Source: Sepioteuthis lessoniana | Lineage: Eukaryota; Mollusca; Cephalopoda; Myopsida; Loliginidae | Length of the DNA: 64,000 bases | Assembly: GCA_963585895.1 (NCBI GenBank) | Contig: OY757911.1 | Coordinates: 89,443,293-89,507,292, forward strand | Direction: 5' to 3' | Shown: one piece after another, positions 11,381 to 22,409 of the stretch | Position numbering within the stretch: the stretch's first letter is position 1 | How the letters are laid out: each line of letters starts with the position of its first letter | The notes under the pieces: generated by a model | Told to the model about the DNA's origin: nothing | Seen by the model: the letters and a program-made list of their open reading frames with translations, nothing else | Databases searched by the model: none | Program-made: the position numbers and the translations under genes

Positions 11381-11393
11381 TTCAAGTGTTATA

Positions 11394-11648
11394 AAGTGAA
11401 GTTGGAAACCGTAGTCGAGGTTGACCCTTGGGCTCCCTTTTCAATAGCTACTACACTAAGGTATAGGGGAGGCCACTACTTCTTCCCAGGATTGACCCAC
11501 TTTACCCTTGATCCATACCTTATAATACTGAGTGTTAAGCAAGGAGGCATCAAGTACCATTTTCTTGAGTCTTTGGCACGACTCGACCTGGGAGTGAACC
11601 CAGGTCTACCAGGCGAACACTCTAACCATAATGCCAATGTCTGGTAAA
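11394..11648 (-). mobile_element. SINE family B with TSD
   Basis: Complete minus-strand family B copy. The plus-strand left end GTGAAGTTGGAAACCGTAGT is the 3' end and the tRNA-like head is near 11580-11640. It is flanked by TCAAGTGTTATA (11382-11393) and TCAAGTATTATA (11649-11660). Confidence 0.85.
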
Positions 11649-11661
11649 TCAAGTATTATAA

Positions 11662-12858
11662 TATGTATAAATTCACTGAGTCCCCACAAAGTGCTGTATA
11701 ATACAGCTGAAATAAATTTTGGACTTCATGAAGATATTTTGAATTTTGTACGGAATAATTTTTATTGGACAAAAAATATCAAAAGCTGCTTTGAGTCCAA
11801 CTCTCAGTATTTATTTTTCCTCTCCAACTGCTGGTGATTCTGAATACTCTGTATATTTCTTACCATAGTACTTCTCTTAATTCACTTCATATTTTGTCTT
11901 GAAATGTCATATTAATTTATTGTACAAAGAGATTATGGTAATTTGAATTTTACATAACAGAGGCACATTTTTAAGGCGAATGTCTGCTTATAAGTTTCAA
12001 GTATTCATTAAAAAAGGTATAGATTCACTGAGTCTCCATAGAGTATTGTATTATATAATAAAAATAAATATGTTAGACTAAATAAAAAAAGATATTTAAA
12101 ATTTTGTACAGAATATTTTCATTGGACAAGCAATACATACCTTGTGTCTTTGAAATTCATGCCACTGGTTAGAAATCTATAAATTTGTGAGGAATTAAAC
12201 TGCACATTTGGAATTATACTGTTAGAAACTGTGACAAAACTGCAAGAGTCTGAATAAATAAATCTTCAGTGATGAGCTAAAAAAACAAAAAACAAAAAAA
12301 ACAAACTATATTTTTCTTTTGTTTTTAAATGTTTATAAATGAACAATGTTTTGGCATTCATTAGTTTATTGAAATTATAATACCATTTATTTTAAGCTGA
12401 GATTTTTGTCTGATACACGTGTGGAATCTTGTTTTTAAAATTATTTAGATCTCAACTAACTCCAGCTCCATGAAAACAAATTTGACACAAGGGTGCCAAA
12501 AATAGCTTAGCTCTGTTTACATTCCTCTTTATGGGGCACCTCAGACATCAGGGATTGATTATGACACTACTAACCTTTCATGAAATTAGGTTAATACTAA
12601 TCTGACTGATGGACCCTTGGAACTAAGCCAGATTCCTGGCCACATGATTAGAAATCCTATCTATAGACCAGGTAATGTGGTGTTATAAGCCCACTTAGGA
12701 AATGTTTAAAGTGGTTATGTTACACTATAATTAGATTAAAAAGAGAAAGAAGAGATCCTTAATTTTTAATAAAAAATGAAAATAATGATAATAATTGTAC
12801 CCTAAGGATACATTTTTAAGTTTGAATAAATTAATGAATGCTAATGATGTTGCAAATA
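11662..12858. other. AT-rich DNA, nothing recognised
   Basis: Includes a partly repeated motif (TACAAAGAGATTATGG, AATTTTACATAACAG) echoing 11300-11350, and an A-rich tract near 12280. No gene or clear element is supported. Confidence 0.45.
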
Positions 12859-12860
12859 TA

Positions 12861-13206
12861 CTGACGAAAAAGAAAATTGCAGCATTCTGAATATGTGTTT
12901 GAATTTACTCAAGGTTAAATGTACAGATAATATAACTGGATTACAGTAAACATTTGCATATACAGATCAATATTTGCACAGGTTCCAAAATAAGGGATGT
13001 TTCAATTATGTTCAGTCACCATATTAACATGAGACTGTATGCTCACTGAGTTATTACAGTGTAATGGTCTGTGTTACTACATCACAAGGTGGCTGAAAAC
13101 AGTGAAAATTTTATCAGAACATTTACTACCTTCTAGCATGCATATAATGTACCTAGGTCAAAATCAGCATCATCCTTCAAGATATTGCGATTTTATTTTT
13201 CGTCAG
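12861..13206. mobile_element. TA-flanked MITE (Tc1/mariner type)
   Basis: A 346-bp element with terminal inverted repeats. The left is CTGACGAAAAAGAAAATTGC and the right, inverted, is CTGACGAAAAATAAAATCGC (18 of 20 match). TA dinucleotides lie at 12859-12860 and 13207-13208. There is no coding potential. TA target preference and size suggest a Tc1/mariner-mobilised MITE. Confidence 0.8.
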
Positions 13207-13541
13207 TATGTTTAAGATATGATATTTTATTGCATATAAAATGTAGTTTATTAAAATGGCTAGAATTATTAACCACTCTATGAAATATAGAAATTTAAAA
13301 AAAAACATCTGACAGCATTAAAAGAATATTTCTATGGTTATAGTAAACAAAAAAGATCTTTTTGTGTGAACAAAAAAAATTTCTTCTGAATAATGTCAGC
13401 CTGCAAGAAGTTGCAACACATTCAATTTTGAAATATAAATCTATTTGGCAATTTTGTCATATAACCATTCTTTGCACCATAGGTTAAAAAAAAAACAGAA
13501 AAATTTCATTGAATATCTGACATTTTACTGAAACTTTTTAA

Positions 13542-13765
13542 CCCCTTACCTACCAAGCCCAAGCATACTTGCTTTCACATACTCGTGTAGGATCTTTGAC
13601 AGAGGTCTTCTGTACCTGTCGTCAATGAAACTGCTATTGTATTATTTATAATTTGAAGTATCTTATTATTTCTAATGTTCTGGCATGCAAAAGAAGCAGA
13701 GTATATGGTTTTTAACTTGCATGCTTGGTTCTAGTGGGTGTCTTTGACAGATGGTTGATAAGGGG
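13542..13765. mobile_element. piggyBac-type MITE with TTAA TSD
   Basis: A 224-bp element flanked by TTAA at 13538-13541 and 13766-13769. Termini are CCCCTTACCTACCA and, inverted from the right, CCCCTTATCAACCA. TTAA duplication plus a terminal CCC run is the piggyBac hallmark. Sub-terminal motifs (CCAAGCATGC-like, CTTTGACAGA) also repeat inside. No transposase. Confidence 0.8.
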
Positions 13766-13774
13766 TTAAATGTT

Positions 13775-14275
13775 GACTTTCTTTATCAGATACTTGTTTT
13801 ATTTTTAATCTTATTACAATTTGTAATCAAAAAAATTTTTTTTTAAGTTTATTCTGAATTTTTTCATGAGAACAATTTTGGTCCCTATACATGTTGTCTT
13901 TGGATCAATGGATCTATAGCTGTCTTTTTTTATCCTATAAAATGCTATATGGAATTTCTTTGAAAGGCATTTTTTTAAAAATCCTTAAAACCTTGGTTCA
14001 AAGAAATTCGAACAGTTTTAATCTTGTTTTTTTAATTTTTAAAAACAAATGTCTTTATGCTTCTATTTCTTAAGCAGTATGTGTGTGTTATTTTTTTTTT
14101 TTTTTTTTTTTGCATTTTAAAAAATTTTGTTTAAAATGTTTTTGTTTGAAAATCCATTGCCTCTTGTATTTTATTAAAAAAATGTGTTAAAAATGTTTTG
14201 TCATAACAAAGCTGCCAACTTGCTTCTTTCATGCTGAATCCATCTTTCATGCTTTTTCTTTCTTATTTCTCCTAT
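13775..14275. other. T-rich DNA, nothing firm
   Basis: T-rich with a T20-like run near 14091-14111. Its last 60 bases form a good polypyrimidine tract leading to the candidate acceptor at 14281. Confidence 0.5.
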
Positions 14276-14281
14276 CCACAG

Positions 14282-14380
14282 CAGAGCGGGGCCATACCTG
14301 TGAGTCTTGTAGATAGAGCTGAATGTGCTTGGTATCAATTTCTAACTGTTATTACCAAAACTGGTAAAATAACCATGTGA
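14282..14380 (+). CDS. Candidate host exon or microexon, weak
   Basis: A long pyrimidine tract (about 14240-14277) ends in TATCCACAG at 14281, a strong-looking 3' splice site with a CTGAAT branch-like motif upstream. The following sequence is open in the frame starting at 14282, reading QSGAIPVSLVDRAECAWYQ and on to a TGA at about 14380. GTGAGT at 14300 would make an 18-base microexon coding QSGAIP. GTAAAA near 14363 is another possible donor. The sequence is less AT-rich than its surroundings. No family is recognised, and a chance match remains possible. Confidence 0.3.
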   Translation, partial: QSGAIPVSLVDRAECAWYQFLTVITKTGKITM

Positions 14381-14384
14381 GGAA

Positions 14385-15470
14385 CAACTCACTCACTTTA
14401 GACACTCTTGGAGAAACAGCACCATGGTTTCCTTGTAAGGTCAAAGATATTTTCTTTAGATTTGAAGATTTACAATGCCATTTTTGAAGATAGTTTTGAT
14501 AAGGATACATTCAGTAAATTCTTTAGACAATTAAGCACCTTTTTGTTTTTGTTGTTCACACTATGGTTTACATGTTTTTGAAAAAAAATCATCTTCAATA
14601 TCATAATTTTATAAAGGAGGTGCATGTTACATTAGAAGAAGACCTGAGAATGTATTGGTTAAAATGTCATGTGAACAATAGTATATACAACAAAAACAAG
14701 AAGGAATTTAATTGTCTAAAGAATTCTTTGAATGAGCATTTTTTGTTTGCTTTAAAGTTTCCTTTAATCAAAATTTAAAAAAAAAGATGTTGCATCTCAT
14801 AGTGATCATACAAAATATCAGCTAATTATTGAAAATGGATATCAAATATAAAGTATTATCATGATTTGAAAGCTGAAAGAACCAATTTTAGATTTTTATG
14901 TATTTCAAACTGGAAGAAATAAATTCATCAGTTGTTTAGTTAATGATAAACAAAGTTAATGAAGATCTTTAGAGTTCAGAAATGTTATAGGTTATCATCT
15001 CTTTTGAAGACAAAGATGTATTAATGTATATGCATACAAGATAATTATTTATATTCTTGTTTTTTTTTGTTTTTCGTTCATTTATGAGCATGTTTAAAGT
15101 ATATGACAATTTATGGCTTCTGTATAGGTTACTGATTTGAAAGAAAGACATATTTCCTGTGGTTGAAAAAAACATGACCACTCTATATATTCCTTGAAAT
15201 TTAAGGAGTAAGTGACTCGTTTTTTAGTTTTTTCTTTGAAAATACCAGCATTCATTCTATGGCTGTAGGGCTAAAGTAAATTCACCCTGTCATTATATGG
15301 CACCATCTGGAAGAAAATGATATTTTGTAGCCTTTGTTCATTATGTCTGGGTTGCCTCTGCTTTGTATTAGTTCATAATCTACTGTCAAACTCTTCAGCC
15401 AAGGGCTGATAATTGAATATTTTCCATGTAGCAAGAGCATTTAAAATACTTTGAAATGTTTTTTTCTCTT
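14385..15470. other. AT-rich DNA, nothing recognised
   Basis: Two short open frames (14563-14778 + and 14969-15181 -) have unconvincing translations. No repeat family found. Confidence 0.5.
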
Positions 15471-15477
15471 TGATGTG

Positions 15478-15722
15478 GGGGAGTTCCCATGGTGTAGTGG
15501 CTCTTGTGCTGGACTGCAATATTATAGTAAGTTTGTTTGAACTACAGTTGCACTGTTGTATTCACTTTTGAACTAATATTTTTGGGGAAGGCATGAACCC
15601 TTCTTATCCCCCAGCTATGGGTTAAGTTGTACCATTACTGTTTTTTTTTTTTTGCAAAGATGGCTTTGGAATTGAATAATCCACAATGGTTAATATGCCA
15701 TTAAACAAATAAACCAAACTGA
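15478..15722 (+). mobile_element. SINE family E, near full length
   Basis: tRNA-like head (CATGGTGTAGTGGCTCTTGT), body with TATCCCCCAGCTATGGGTTA and a T-run, and a 3' tail (GAATTGAATAATCCACAATG, GTTAATATGCCATTAAAC) ending in A/C-rich CAAACTGAAACCAAAC. The tail matches the tail of repeat C1 although the bodies differ. Confidence 0.8.
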
Positions 15723-15809
15723 AACCAAACATCTTTGATGCAAAATGTGAATATTTGGGAGGAATTGAACTCCTTGTAATGTTTAACATGATTTTCATTT
15801 GTATTTGTA

Positions 15810-15810
<1 letters not shown>

Positions 15811-15885
<75 letters not shown>
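15811..15885. repeat. Compound (TC)n(TA)n microsatellite
   Basis: About 9 TC units followed by about 27 TA units. Confidence 0.95.
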
Positions 15886-15887
<2 letters not shown>

Positions 15888-15889
15888 TA

Positions 15890-16558
15890 AATGAAAGATG
15901 TAAAAATTATTAAAGCACTGAATCATAGTTTTTGATTTACAATTTACAGTACTATATACATTAATTTTTGCAATAATAAGCAATCAATATTGAATAAAGC
16001 TAGAGAATTTTGTATTGATTTACTAAAGCCTACAAAATCTTTTAATTTGGCTGTAGAAGCAAAATTTCAAGTTTTTTGTTTATAACTATTCTCTGTATAA
16101 AAGCACACAAATCAACTTTTGTTTAGGATATATCATAAATATATTTATTATAATACTGTAATAATTATTAAGTTGATGACCCATGGACCTGTTGTATTAC
16201 CATTGTATCAGCAGTCCATGATGTTATTGATGCTTCTGATTTAGAAAAGAGGGAAGGATTCACAACAGTACTTCCTAGTTATCTCTGTTTTATCAAGAAT
16301 TTTTATGATAAAAAATGACATTTGGTACAAATTAAGTCCCCACAAAATTATCATTTAATTGCTAACTGGACTTGAAATTAGTTTATTCTCTAAGTTAGGA
16401 CATTTTTGCTCTGATAAAAATCTTGCTATGATGTACCATTTTGGGTGTTTTATATATATATATATATATATATATTAAAACAAACACATACATTGATCAT
16501 AGATACCATATCATATCTAAATTGAGTACATCTGGGAGTTTATAAGTGAAATTAAACT
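15890..16558. other. AT-rich DNA with small TA array
   Basis: Nothing recognised apart from a TA array at about 16449-16475. Confidence 0.5.
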
Positions 16559-16560
16559 AC

Positions 16561-16822
16561 AATGGAGGTGTAAATGGTGCAGTGGTAATTGTCATAGATA
16601 ATGGACTTAACAAATCAAGTGAAAGTCCTGGATGAAGCTTTTATTATTTCACTTCATGCTAATGCCCTTGGAAAAGCAGGAATCCACCTTCTTCTCTATA
16701 CCACTTATAGATAAAGAGTAAGGCAGACTGAGCTCTCTAGCTTTGGTAGAGTAACCAGTTTAGGAGAAGGAAAACTCTGAATACAAACCAGCTATGACTG
16801 ATTTAGCAGACTGGAGGTAGAT
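16561..16822 (+). mobile_element. SINE family A, diverged copy
   Basis: Family A head (AATGGTGCAGTGGTAATTGT), body (CACTTCATGCTAATGCCCTT, GAGCTCTCTAGCTTTGGTAG) and a degraded 3' end. It abuts the C2 repeat starting at 16825. Confidence 0.75.
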
Positions 16823-16824
16823 AA

Positions 16825-16974
16825 CAAGATTGATTGATTTCAGTGGCATGTCAACCTTTCTAGGGTTATTTTATGCTTAGAATTTAGGGATTAGCATTCT
16901 TATTCTCATTTTTTATGTAGTTGTTTCTTAAGAGTTTTTTTAACACAGTTGTTTGATATCAAGTATTCTTATCT
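16825..16974 (-). mobile_element. Repeat family C2, left part (split by RTE)
   Basis: Begins with the inverted (AATC)n tail (AGATTGATTGATTTCAGTGG) and continues to ATTCTTATCT at 16965-16974, where an RTE insertion begins. It resumes at 17426. Confidence 0.8.
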
Positions 16975-17425
16975 CATCATCATCATGTCACGCTATCAGT
17001 ATGGATATTCCTGACCCTCTCTCGCCACGCATCCCTATCGTCCATTGTTTTCGGCAGATCCTCAGGGCTACATCCCGTATTGGCACAGAGCTGCTGTATG
17101 TAGGTTTGAGCTGGACGTCCTGCCTTTGCTCGTCCATGGGAAGGGGTCCACAGGAGTACATCACTTATGAGCTCATCTCTACTTCTCCGGCAGTGTTCCG
17201 CATGATTGATTCATCTAATTTTTATAGTTTTTGTTATGGGTGGTAGGTGGCCGTATAGCTGTTGCTTAGTCAGGTGCTGTCTCCTGGAATTGTTCAGTAT
17301 TGCTCACAGCATTCTTGTGTAATTGCCGTCAAGCTTTTTCTTCATCCATTTAGTTAGCGTCTATGTGGTGCATCCATATAGCAGTATCGACACGATCACT
17401 GCTTGGAAGAAACTGCACCGATAAA
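16975..17425 (-). mobile_element. RTE-type LINE, 5'-truncated 3' end
   Basis: Minus-strand translation, with interruptions, gives the C-terminus of a widespread RTE reverse transcriptase family: VSILLYGCTT, NYTRML, SRRQHLTKQQLYGHLPP, KDELISDVLLWTP, GRPARTYIQQLCADTGC and DREGWRERVRDI. The 3' terminus is a (GAT)n-type repeat (plus-strand CATCATCATCATGTCACGCT), as expected for RTE elements. The insertion is bounded by ATTCTTATCT at 16965-16974 and 17426-17435, a 10-bp TSD, and splits a C2 repeat. The overlapping plus-strand frame at 16953-17246 is its antisense shadow. Confidence 0.9.
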
Positions 17426-17810
17426 ATTCTTATCTAATACTATTAATTATATGGGTTCAAGTAATTATTTCTATTAAATAATAATCATTTGTTTGTACAC
17501 AATTATATGTTTTCAAGTAATTAATAATTATCCTTAGTAAACAATCATAGCTCCAAGTAACTATTCTTAAATTAAATAATTTACTGTTATATGGTATGAA
17601 GGATTTCTATCTAATACTTATAATTTTCAAACAGATCTATTTGACCCATAGATGGGACCCTAACACGTACTACTACTCTGGGTCAGAGTGAACCTGGAAG
17701 TAATGACAAGTGATGACTCCATACTTCTCAAATTTCCAGAAATGAAACCTCGCCACTGGATGCAGTTTAGTACCATACTCAGACCACACTTTTTTGGGAG
17801 TGGGTAACAA
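17426..17810 (-). mobile_element. Repeat family C2, right part
   Basis: Continuation of 16825-16974. Middle modules (CAAGTAATTA, CATTTGTTTGTACAC) lead into the inverted head (GACCCATAGATGGGACCCTA, GAGTGAACCTGG, CACTGGATGCAGTTTAGT). Confidence 0.8.
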
Positions 17811-17814
17811 TAAT

Positions 17815-19040
17815 TTGAGAGTTCTGTTGTATGCTGCCCTATGGTGACCAGGCATCAGTATGGTCAGTTGGAGAGAGTTTCAACTAACCAAGTTGATTAA
17901 TGATGGTTGACTCTGTTGAAAACCAAAGCACAGCAGACAAAAGTCCCAGAGTCTGGTTTGTTCCAAAAAATAGAGAGAAAAATGGCAGATGGCCAACTTC
18001 ATCTCCTTGTGATGCTTTCCCAGAATAAGAGGTTAGAAAAATAAAAAATGAATAAAACTATATCAAATCTTTTACAATTCAGTGTTTAAAATCAGAGTTC
18101 AAATTAACTGTCAGCTTTTATACTTCAAGGAATTGTAGAAACTTGTCTTCATGCAAAAGTTAGTTCATTTCTTTTATTATTTATGGATCAACAGTATCAC
18201 AATTTTTCATCAAATTTTGTGGGTCAGTATTTGGGTCTAATGTTAATAGAGGCCATAAACCTAAACAGAATAACAAACCTATAAGAAATCAATATCAGCA
18301 AATATTACTGCATAATCTTCTTTCAACTGTCTGGTACATTAGGAACATTATATAAATCTCTTATAATAAAATTTGTACTTATATTTCTTGTAAAGATGAT
18401 ATTCCTGAAAAAAAAAGAGGAATGTTTGAATAGGAATGAGTAAAGATTTTAAGACATTTTAAAAGAAAAGTTAAAAGATTTTCTTTGTGTTTTTTGTTTT
18501 TTTCATTTTATATTTCAAATCCAATCCCTGTAAATCAGTGTCTGTATTAGTTAGGTATAGTAAAGGGACAAGCATACTCATTGACATACATCCTTCAAAA
18601 GCCATTAAGTGCAATGTCATATTTAAAATCATATAAAAATCAAATCTTATATAAAATTTATATTATAATTAATTATAAATAAACAAATAATAGAAGTACT
18701 GTATAATTATCATTTAACAACTTTATTTTGAGAAATTATAATGAGGGGTCACTGTGACCTACACTGTTATTATTGTTATATTTGTTTATATTAATTCAGG
18801 GGAGGGGATAAAGTGAACAGAGAAGAGAGATGTAGTGATAAAAAAAAGGAAATACAAACAAAGGATTACAGAGGATTAAAAGAATAACAGATTGGAAATT
18901 GCTTTTTTCTCTAAGAATATTTTAACACTACTGTCCTAACAAAAACCATGTTATCATATGCTGTTTTTGCTATATTACTTACATACAAAAATTATATCAT
19001 TATAATATACATATTTTGAGAACATATTACACATTCCCTA
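17815..19040. other. AT-rich DNA, nothing recognised
   Basis: No coding or family-repeat evidence. Confidence 0.5.
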
Positions 19041-19043
19041 AAA

Positions 19044-19474
19044 AAGAGTGGTGTCCTGGGTAGGACACTAAACTGCATCTGATGGTGAGGGTCCTGTTCT
19101 GGAGATCTGGGATGTGTAGAGTACTCCTTTATTGCCATTACTCCCAGGTCCACTCTAACATAAAGTGTTAGTACCTGTTAAGGTTCCATCTATGGGTTAA
19201 GTAATCTATTTAAAAAATTATTCATATTTGACAGAAATATTGATGCCATGTAAATGTAATTTATTTTCATTAAGTATAGTTACTTGAAGCTATAATTGTT
19301 TACTGAGAATTATTATTAGTTACTTGGAACCATATAACTGTGTGCAAGCAAATGATTATTAAATAGAAATAACTATTTGAAACCATATAATTGAATTCAA
19401 ATTAGTATTAGATAGGAATACTTGAAATCATATAACTGTGTGCAAAAACTCTTAAGAAATGGCTTGAATGCTAT
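19044..19474 (+). mobile_element. Repeat family C2, outer element of a nest
   Basis: Head (GTGTCCTGGGTAGGACACTA, CATCTGATGGTGAGGGTCC, AGAGTACTCCTTTATTGCCA) and middle modules (TTACTTGGAACCATATAACT). Interrupted at 19474 by a solo LTR and resumes at 20179. Confidence 0.8.
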
Positions 19475-20178
19475 TGTTATATAGTCATATGCAGATTCAC
19501 ATCCACATATATATGCTGGATACATACCGATGCAATAATAAATGATGAGCGAAGGCTTCGTTATAAAGATATGTACCTCTCAATTTATTTGCAAGGTTCG
19601 AAAGGGTTGTGTGGGGTTTTACTGTGAGAGGGAGCTGGAGACCGAACAGAACTGCAATATATTGACCCCACTCTTATGGCCATCAGCGTTGTGTCTTTCT
19701 CGTTCTCCTGATGCTCAACCGGATGCCTGGAGGCTCAGCTTTCTGCTGAGTACTGGCTTTCTCTACCACATTTTATCAGCAACTTCTCTGGACCCCAACT
19801 CAATCGGGGGCCCCGAGCCCCTTCGGCCGGGTGTGGCTTTCCCTAGCACATCTCGTCTATAACTCCGTCCCTCTGACTTCTTGTCTTGACTGAGTTATAT
19901 AATAGTTCAACGCCCACTCAATCGCCCACTCAATCCTTGGAATGGCATGTTTGATTGTCATCAAGCGGAAATAACTGTCATGCAGTTCACAGGTCACTCT
20001 CTTCTGGTGCATCAGTCTATGAGTGTACCATGGGATTTTTTTTACCTTGTCCCATTTCATCAGCAAAATCCCGCCTATGCGATTTCTTTCGATTACTGGC
20101 CATTGGGATGTGTCACTTCCTTCTGGTGCATCACTTTGGAATGGCATATTTGCCCGGGTCGAAGGTCAAAATACAACA
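19475..20178 (-). mobile_element. Solo LTR (704 bp), retroelement fossil
   Basis: A block with TG...CA ends (plus strand TGTTATATAGTC to AATACAACA) and higher GC than its surroundings, flanked by CTAT at 19471-19474 and 20179-20182. It interrupts a C2 repeat cleanly. Read on the minus strand it has a TATATAA box (near 19900) and a later AATAAA (near 19580), giving U3-R-U5 order. A short segment (TGATGCACCAGAAG) occurs twice in U3. No internal region is present. Superfamily is not determined; Ty3/Gypsy is plausible. Confidence 0.75.
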
Positions 20179-20211
20179 CTATTCCCTAACCTCTAGGCAT
20201 AAAGACCCTAA
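20179..20211 (+). mobile_element. Repeat C2 tail piece between LTR and C1
   Basis: ATTCCCTAACCTCTAGGCAT belongs to the C2 tail, as at 27080 and 51600. This piece lies between the solo LTR and the C1 copy. Confidence 0.75.
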
Positions 20212-20743
20212 TCAGCTGGAGTTGTAGAATATACTGATTTCATCTCTGCAGAGGAGTAAGACCCCCACCCCCTCTGCAAGAAGTGTCCTAGATATAACAC
20301 TAGACAATCTGATAGTGAAGCTCCAGTAAATTTGGAGCTTTGTGGAAAGCAGAGTACCTCTTCATTGCAAATTCTCTCATGTCCACTCTGGCCCAGAGTC
20401 ATAGCACCTGATTGGGTCCTATCTATAGGTCAAATAAAACTGTTTGACATTTAAACTGAGTACAAACAAATGACTTATGCTAAACTGAATTGTTTGAAAT
20501 AGAACTTTTGATCAGTTAACTGTGTGTAAACAAATGACTGATATTCAATTGAATTGTTACTGATAACATAGCCATAGTTGGAACCAATTAACTGTGTGAA
20601 AAAGAGTGAGGTGAGACTCATTTAAAAACATTATCAATAAAATGTATTTACAAATCATATATATTTAATATATATGTATTAAGAGGATTTGACATTAAAT
20701 AACCTACAATGGTTGATATGCCATAAAACCAAACCAAACCAAA
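20212..20743 (+). mobile_element. Repeat family C1 inserted in C2
   Basis: Complete C1: head from TCAGCTGGAGTTGTAG, three or so middle modules (AACTGTTTGACATTTAAACT, GTGTAAACAAATGACTG), ATATATTTAATATATATG block, tail GACATTAAATAACCTACAAT and (AACCA)n. It is flanked by related direct repeats starting TCTAGGCATAAA (about 20192 and 20744), consistent with a TSD in the C2 tail. Confidence 0.85.
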
Positions 20744-20806
20744 TCTAGGCATAAAATAACCTTAAATTGGTTGACATACCATCAAAATCAATCAATTATA
20801 GAACAT
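20744..20806 (+). mobile_element. Repeat C2 tail, terminal piece
   Basis: TCTAGGCATAAAATAACC followed by GGTTGACATACCATCAAAAT and (AATC)n. It completes the outer C2 element begun at 19044. Confidence 0.75.
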
Positions 20807-20809
20807 ATT

Positions 20810-21160
20810 ACATAAAATTGTGACATCAAAATAATCACTGTTTATACTAGTGAGTTATAAAGATAAAACAATTTCAAAAACTTATCTATCTATTTTTTTG
20901 TTTAAAAAATATTCAAACCACCATTCTCAATTAGACTTGATATGCATGTTAATTGGCTATGAGAAAAAATCAGGTTAGTTTATTTGCATATGATCATTGT
21001 ACTGAAATTAATATTACCTTTCTGGTCTTTTGTTTAAGGCAATGCCATGAACTTGTGAAAGTGTTCTGTACATTCATACAATGAAGAATTTTTATTAGTT
21101 TTAGTAAAACCAAGAAAAATTTAGTAGAAAATAAAAGCATAAAAAAGCTCTGTATAATCA
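20810..21160. other. AT-rich DNA, nothing recognised
   Basis: No supported feature. Confidence 0.5.
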
Positions 21161-21164
21161 TTAC

Positions 21165-21440
21165 ATACTTAATGCAATGGTTACTGTTGTAAGATATGGA
21201 ATTGTTGACCCAAGTTCAAATTCTAGACAAGGCTGTTTGTTTTTCACTTTGCTCTAATGCTCATCGGGAAAAGCCTGAATCCATCTGTTCTAAGTTATGA
21301 GTAAATAATAGGGCAGACTGGGTTCTTTAGCTTTTATTAGGCGACCAGTATAGGAGAAAGAAAATGCTAAATTCAAACCGTCTTTACTTTGCTTAAAAAT
21401 TGATCGTATGTCACATCCTGATCAAAGGGTTGGGTAAATG
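21165..21440 (+). mobile_element. SINE family A, diverged copy
   Basis: Head GCAATGGTTACTGTTGTAAG, B-box-like AAGTTCAAATTCTAG, body (GAGTAAATAATAGGGCAGAC, CAGTATAGGAGAAAG) and tail GGGTTGGGTAAATG. Confidence 0.8.
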
Positions 21441-21884
21441 AATATATAATAATTACTAATCTGTGTTTATTCTGTCTCACTTTTTTCCATCACCATGTGA
21501 GGATGTTGTAAAAATAGAATTTTATATTTTGATGATCTAATAAAAATGATGTTAAATTGTTGTTATATTCTTAGCCCCATTCATAAACTATTACTTGTTA
21601 TATTTTTTTACTCTTTAGATTTGAATAAAAAATATGACAAACAAATGTTTATGAATGTGGCTAAGAATATAACAGCAATTCAAACAGTTAAAAGTGTATG
21701 AGTGACCATCATATTTAATATGAACAAATTGTAATTAGATTGACCATGAAAGGATTAGTCTGAGAGGTCACTCACCAACTTCTAGATTTATTGCAGCACT
21801 AGGATTTGGCATAGACAAAAATATGAAAACCTCTGTAAATGGAAATGACCTGATTAACAAAACAATCTATTATTATTATTTTAT

Positions 21885-22025
21885 TCCTTGAGAGTTTTTC
21901 ACATTAGTGTTAGCTGATGGTCTTTCACTTGAGTTTGAGTGACAATAAGTCTCCAGGACTCTTCTCAGTATTTTGGCTGATCTCAACAATACTGTAGTTT
22001 AGATGGTTTCCACTGGTCCTATTAT
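21885..22025 (-). mobile_element. LINE 3' end fragment (ILRRVLE family)
   Basis: Minus strand reads residues ending SPGDLLSLKLK, and DNA such as GAGTGACAATAAGTCTCC is shared with the longer fragment at 37450-37840. That one has the VIPIVVG and TALL...ILRRVLE C-terminal motifs. The fragment abuts an (ATT)n/(GAAT)n repeat at 22018-22063. Confidence 0.6.
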
Positions 22026-22075
22026 TATTATTATTATTATGAATGAATGAATGAATGAATGTTTGTTTGTTTTCA
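22018..22075. repeat. (ATT)n, (GAAT)n and (GTTT)n microsatellites
   Basis: ATT triplets, then about six GAAT units, then GTTT units. Confidence 0.9.
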
Positions 22076-22375
22076 ACAGGAAGATTTCTTTTTAAATTGT
22101 AAACTACAGATACTACCAATGATTAGATGGAGAATCTATTTTTTGGAAAAATTCTTAGAATGAATAAATTCACAAGCAACAGAGAAAGTGATTACTGACC
22201 TTAAAATTGTGCTGTGATGTTATTTAATGCTATTCCAATGTTGAGCAATAGTTTAGGCACAGGTGTCCAGTATTTTAACATTTGTCAGACAGCCTTGATA
22301 TTGGGCTTGAGGCAAGATTGTTGAGACATGTTACAGACATGATCTTGTTTATTCTATGACCAGATGTCAAAATAA

Positions 22376-22376
22376 T

Positions 22377-22404
<28 letters not shown>
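22376..22404. repeat. (CA)n microsatellite
   Basis: About 14 CA units immediately left of a degenerate minisatellite. Confidence 0.95.
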
Positions 22405-22407
<3 letters not shown>

Positions 22408-22409
22408 CA

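Noticed and set aside
16953-17246. 97-codon plus-strand frame with complex composition
   Set aside because: It is the antisense of a recognisable RTE reverse transcriptase C-terminus.
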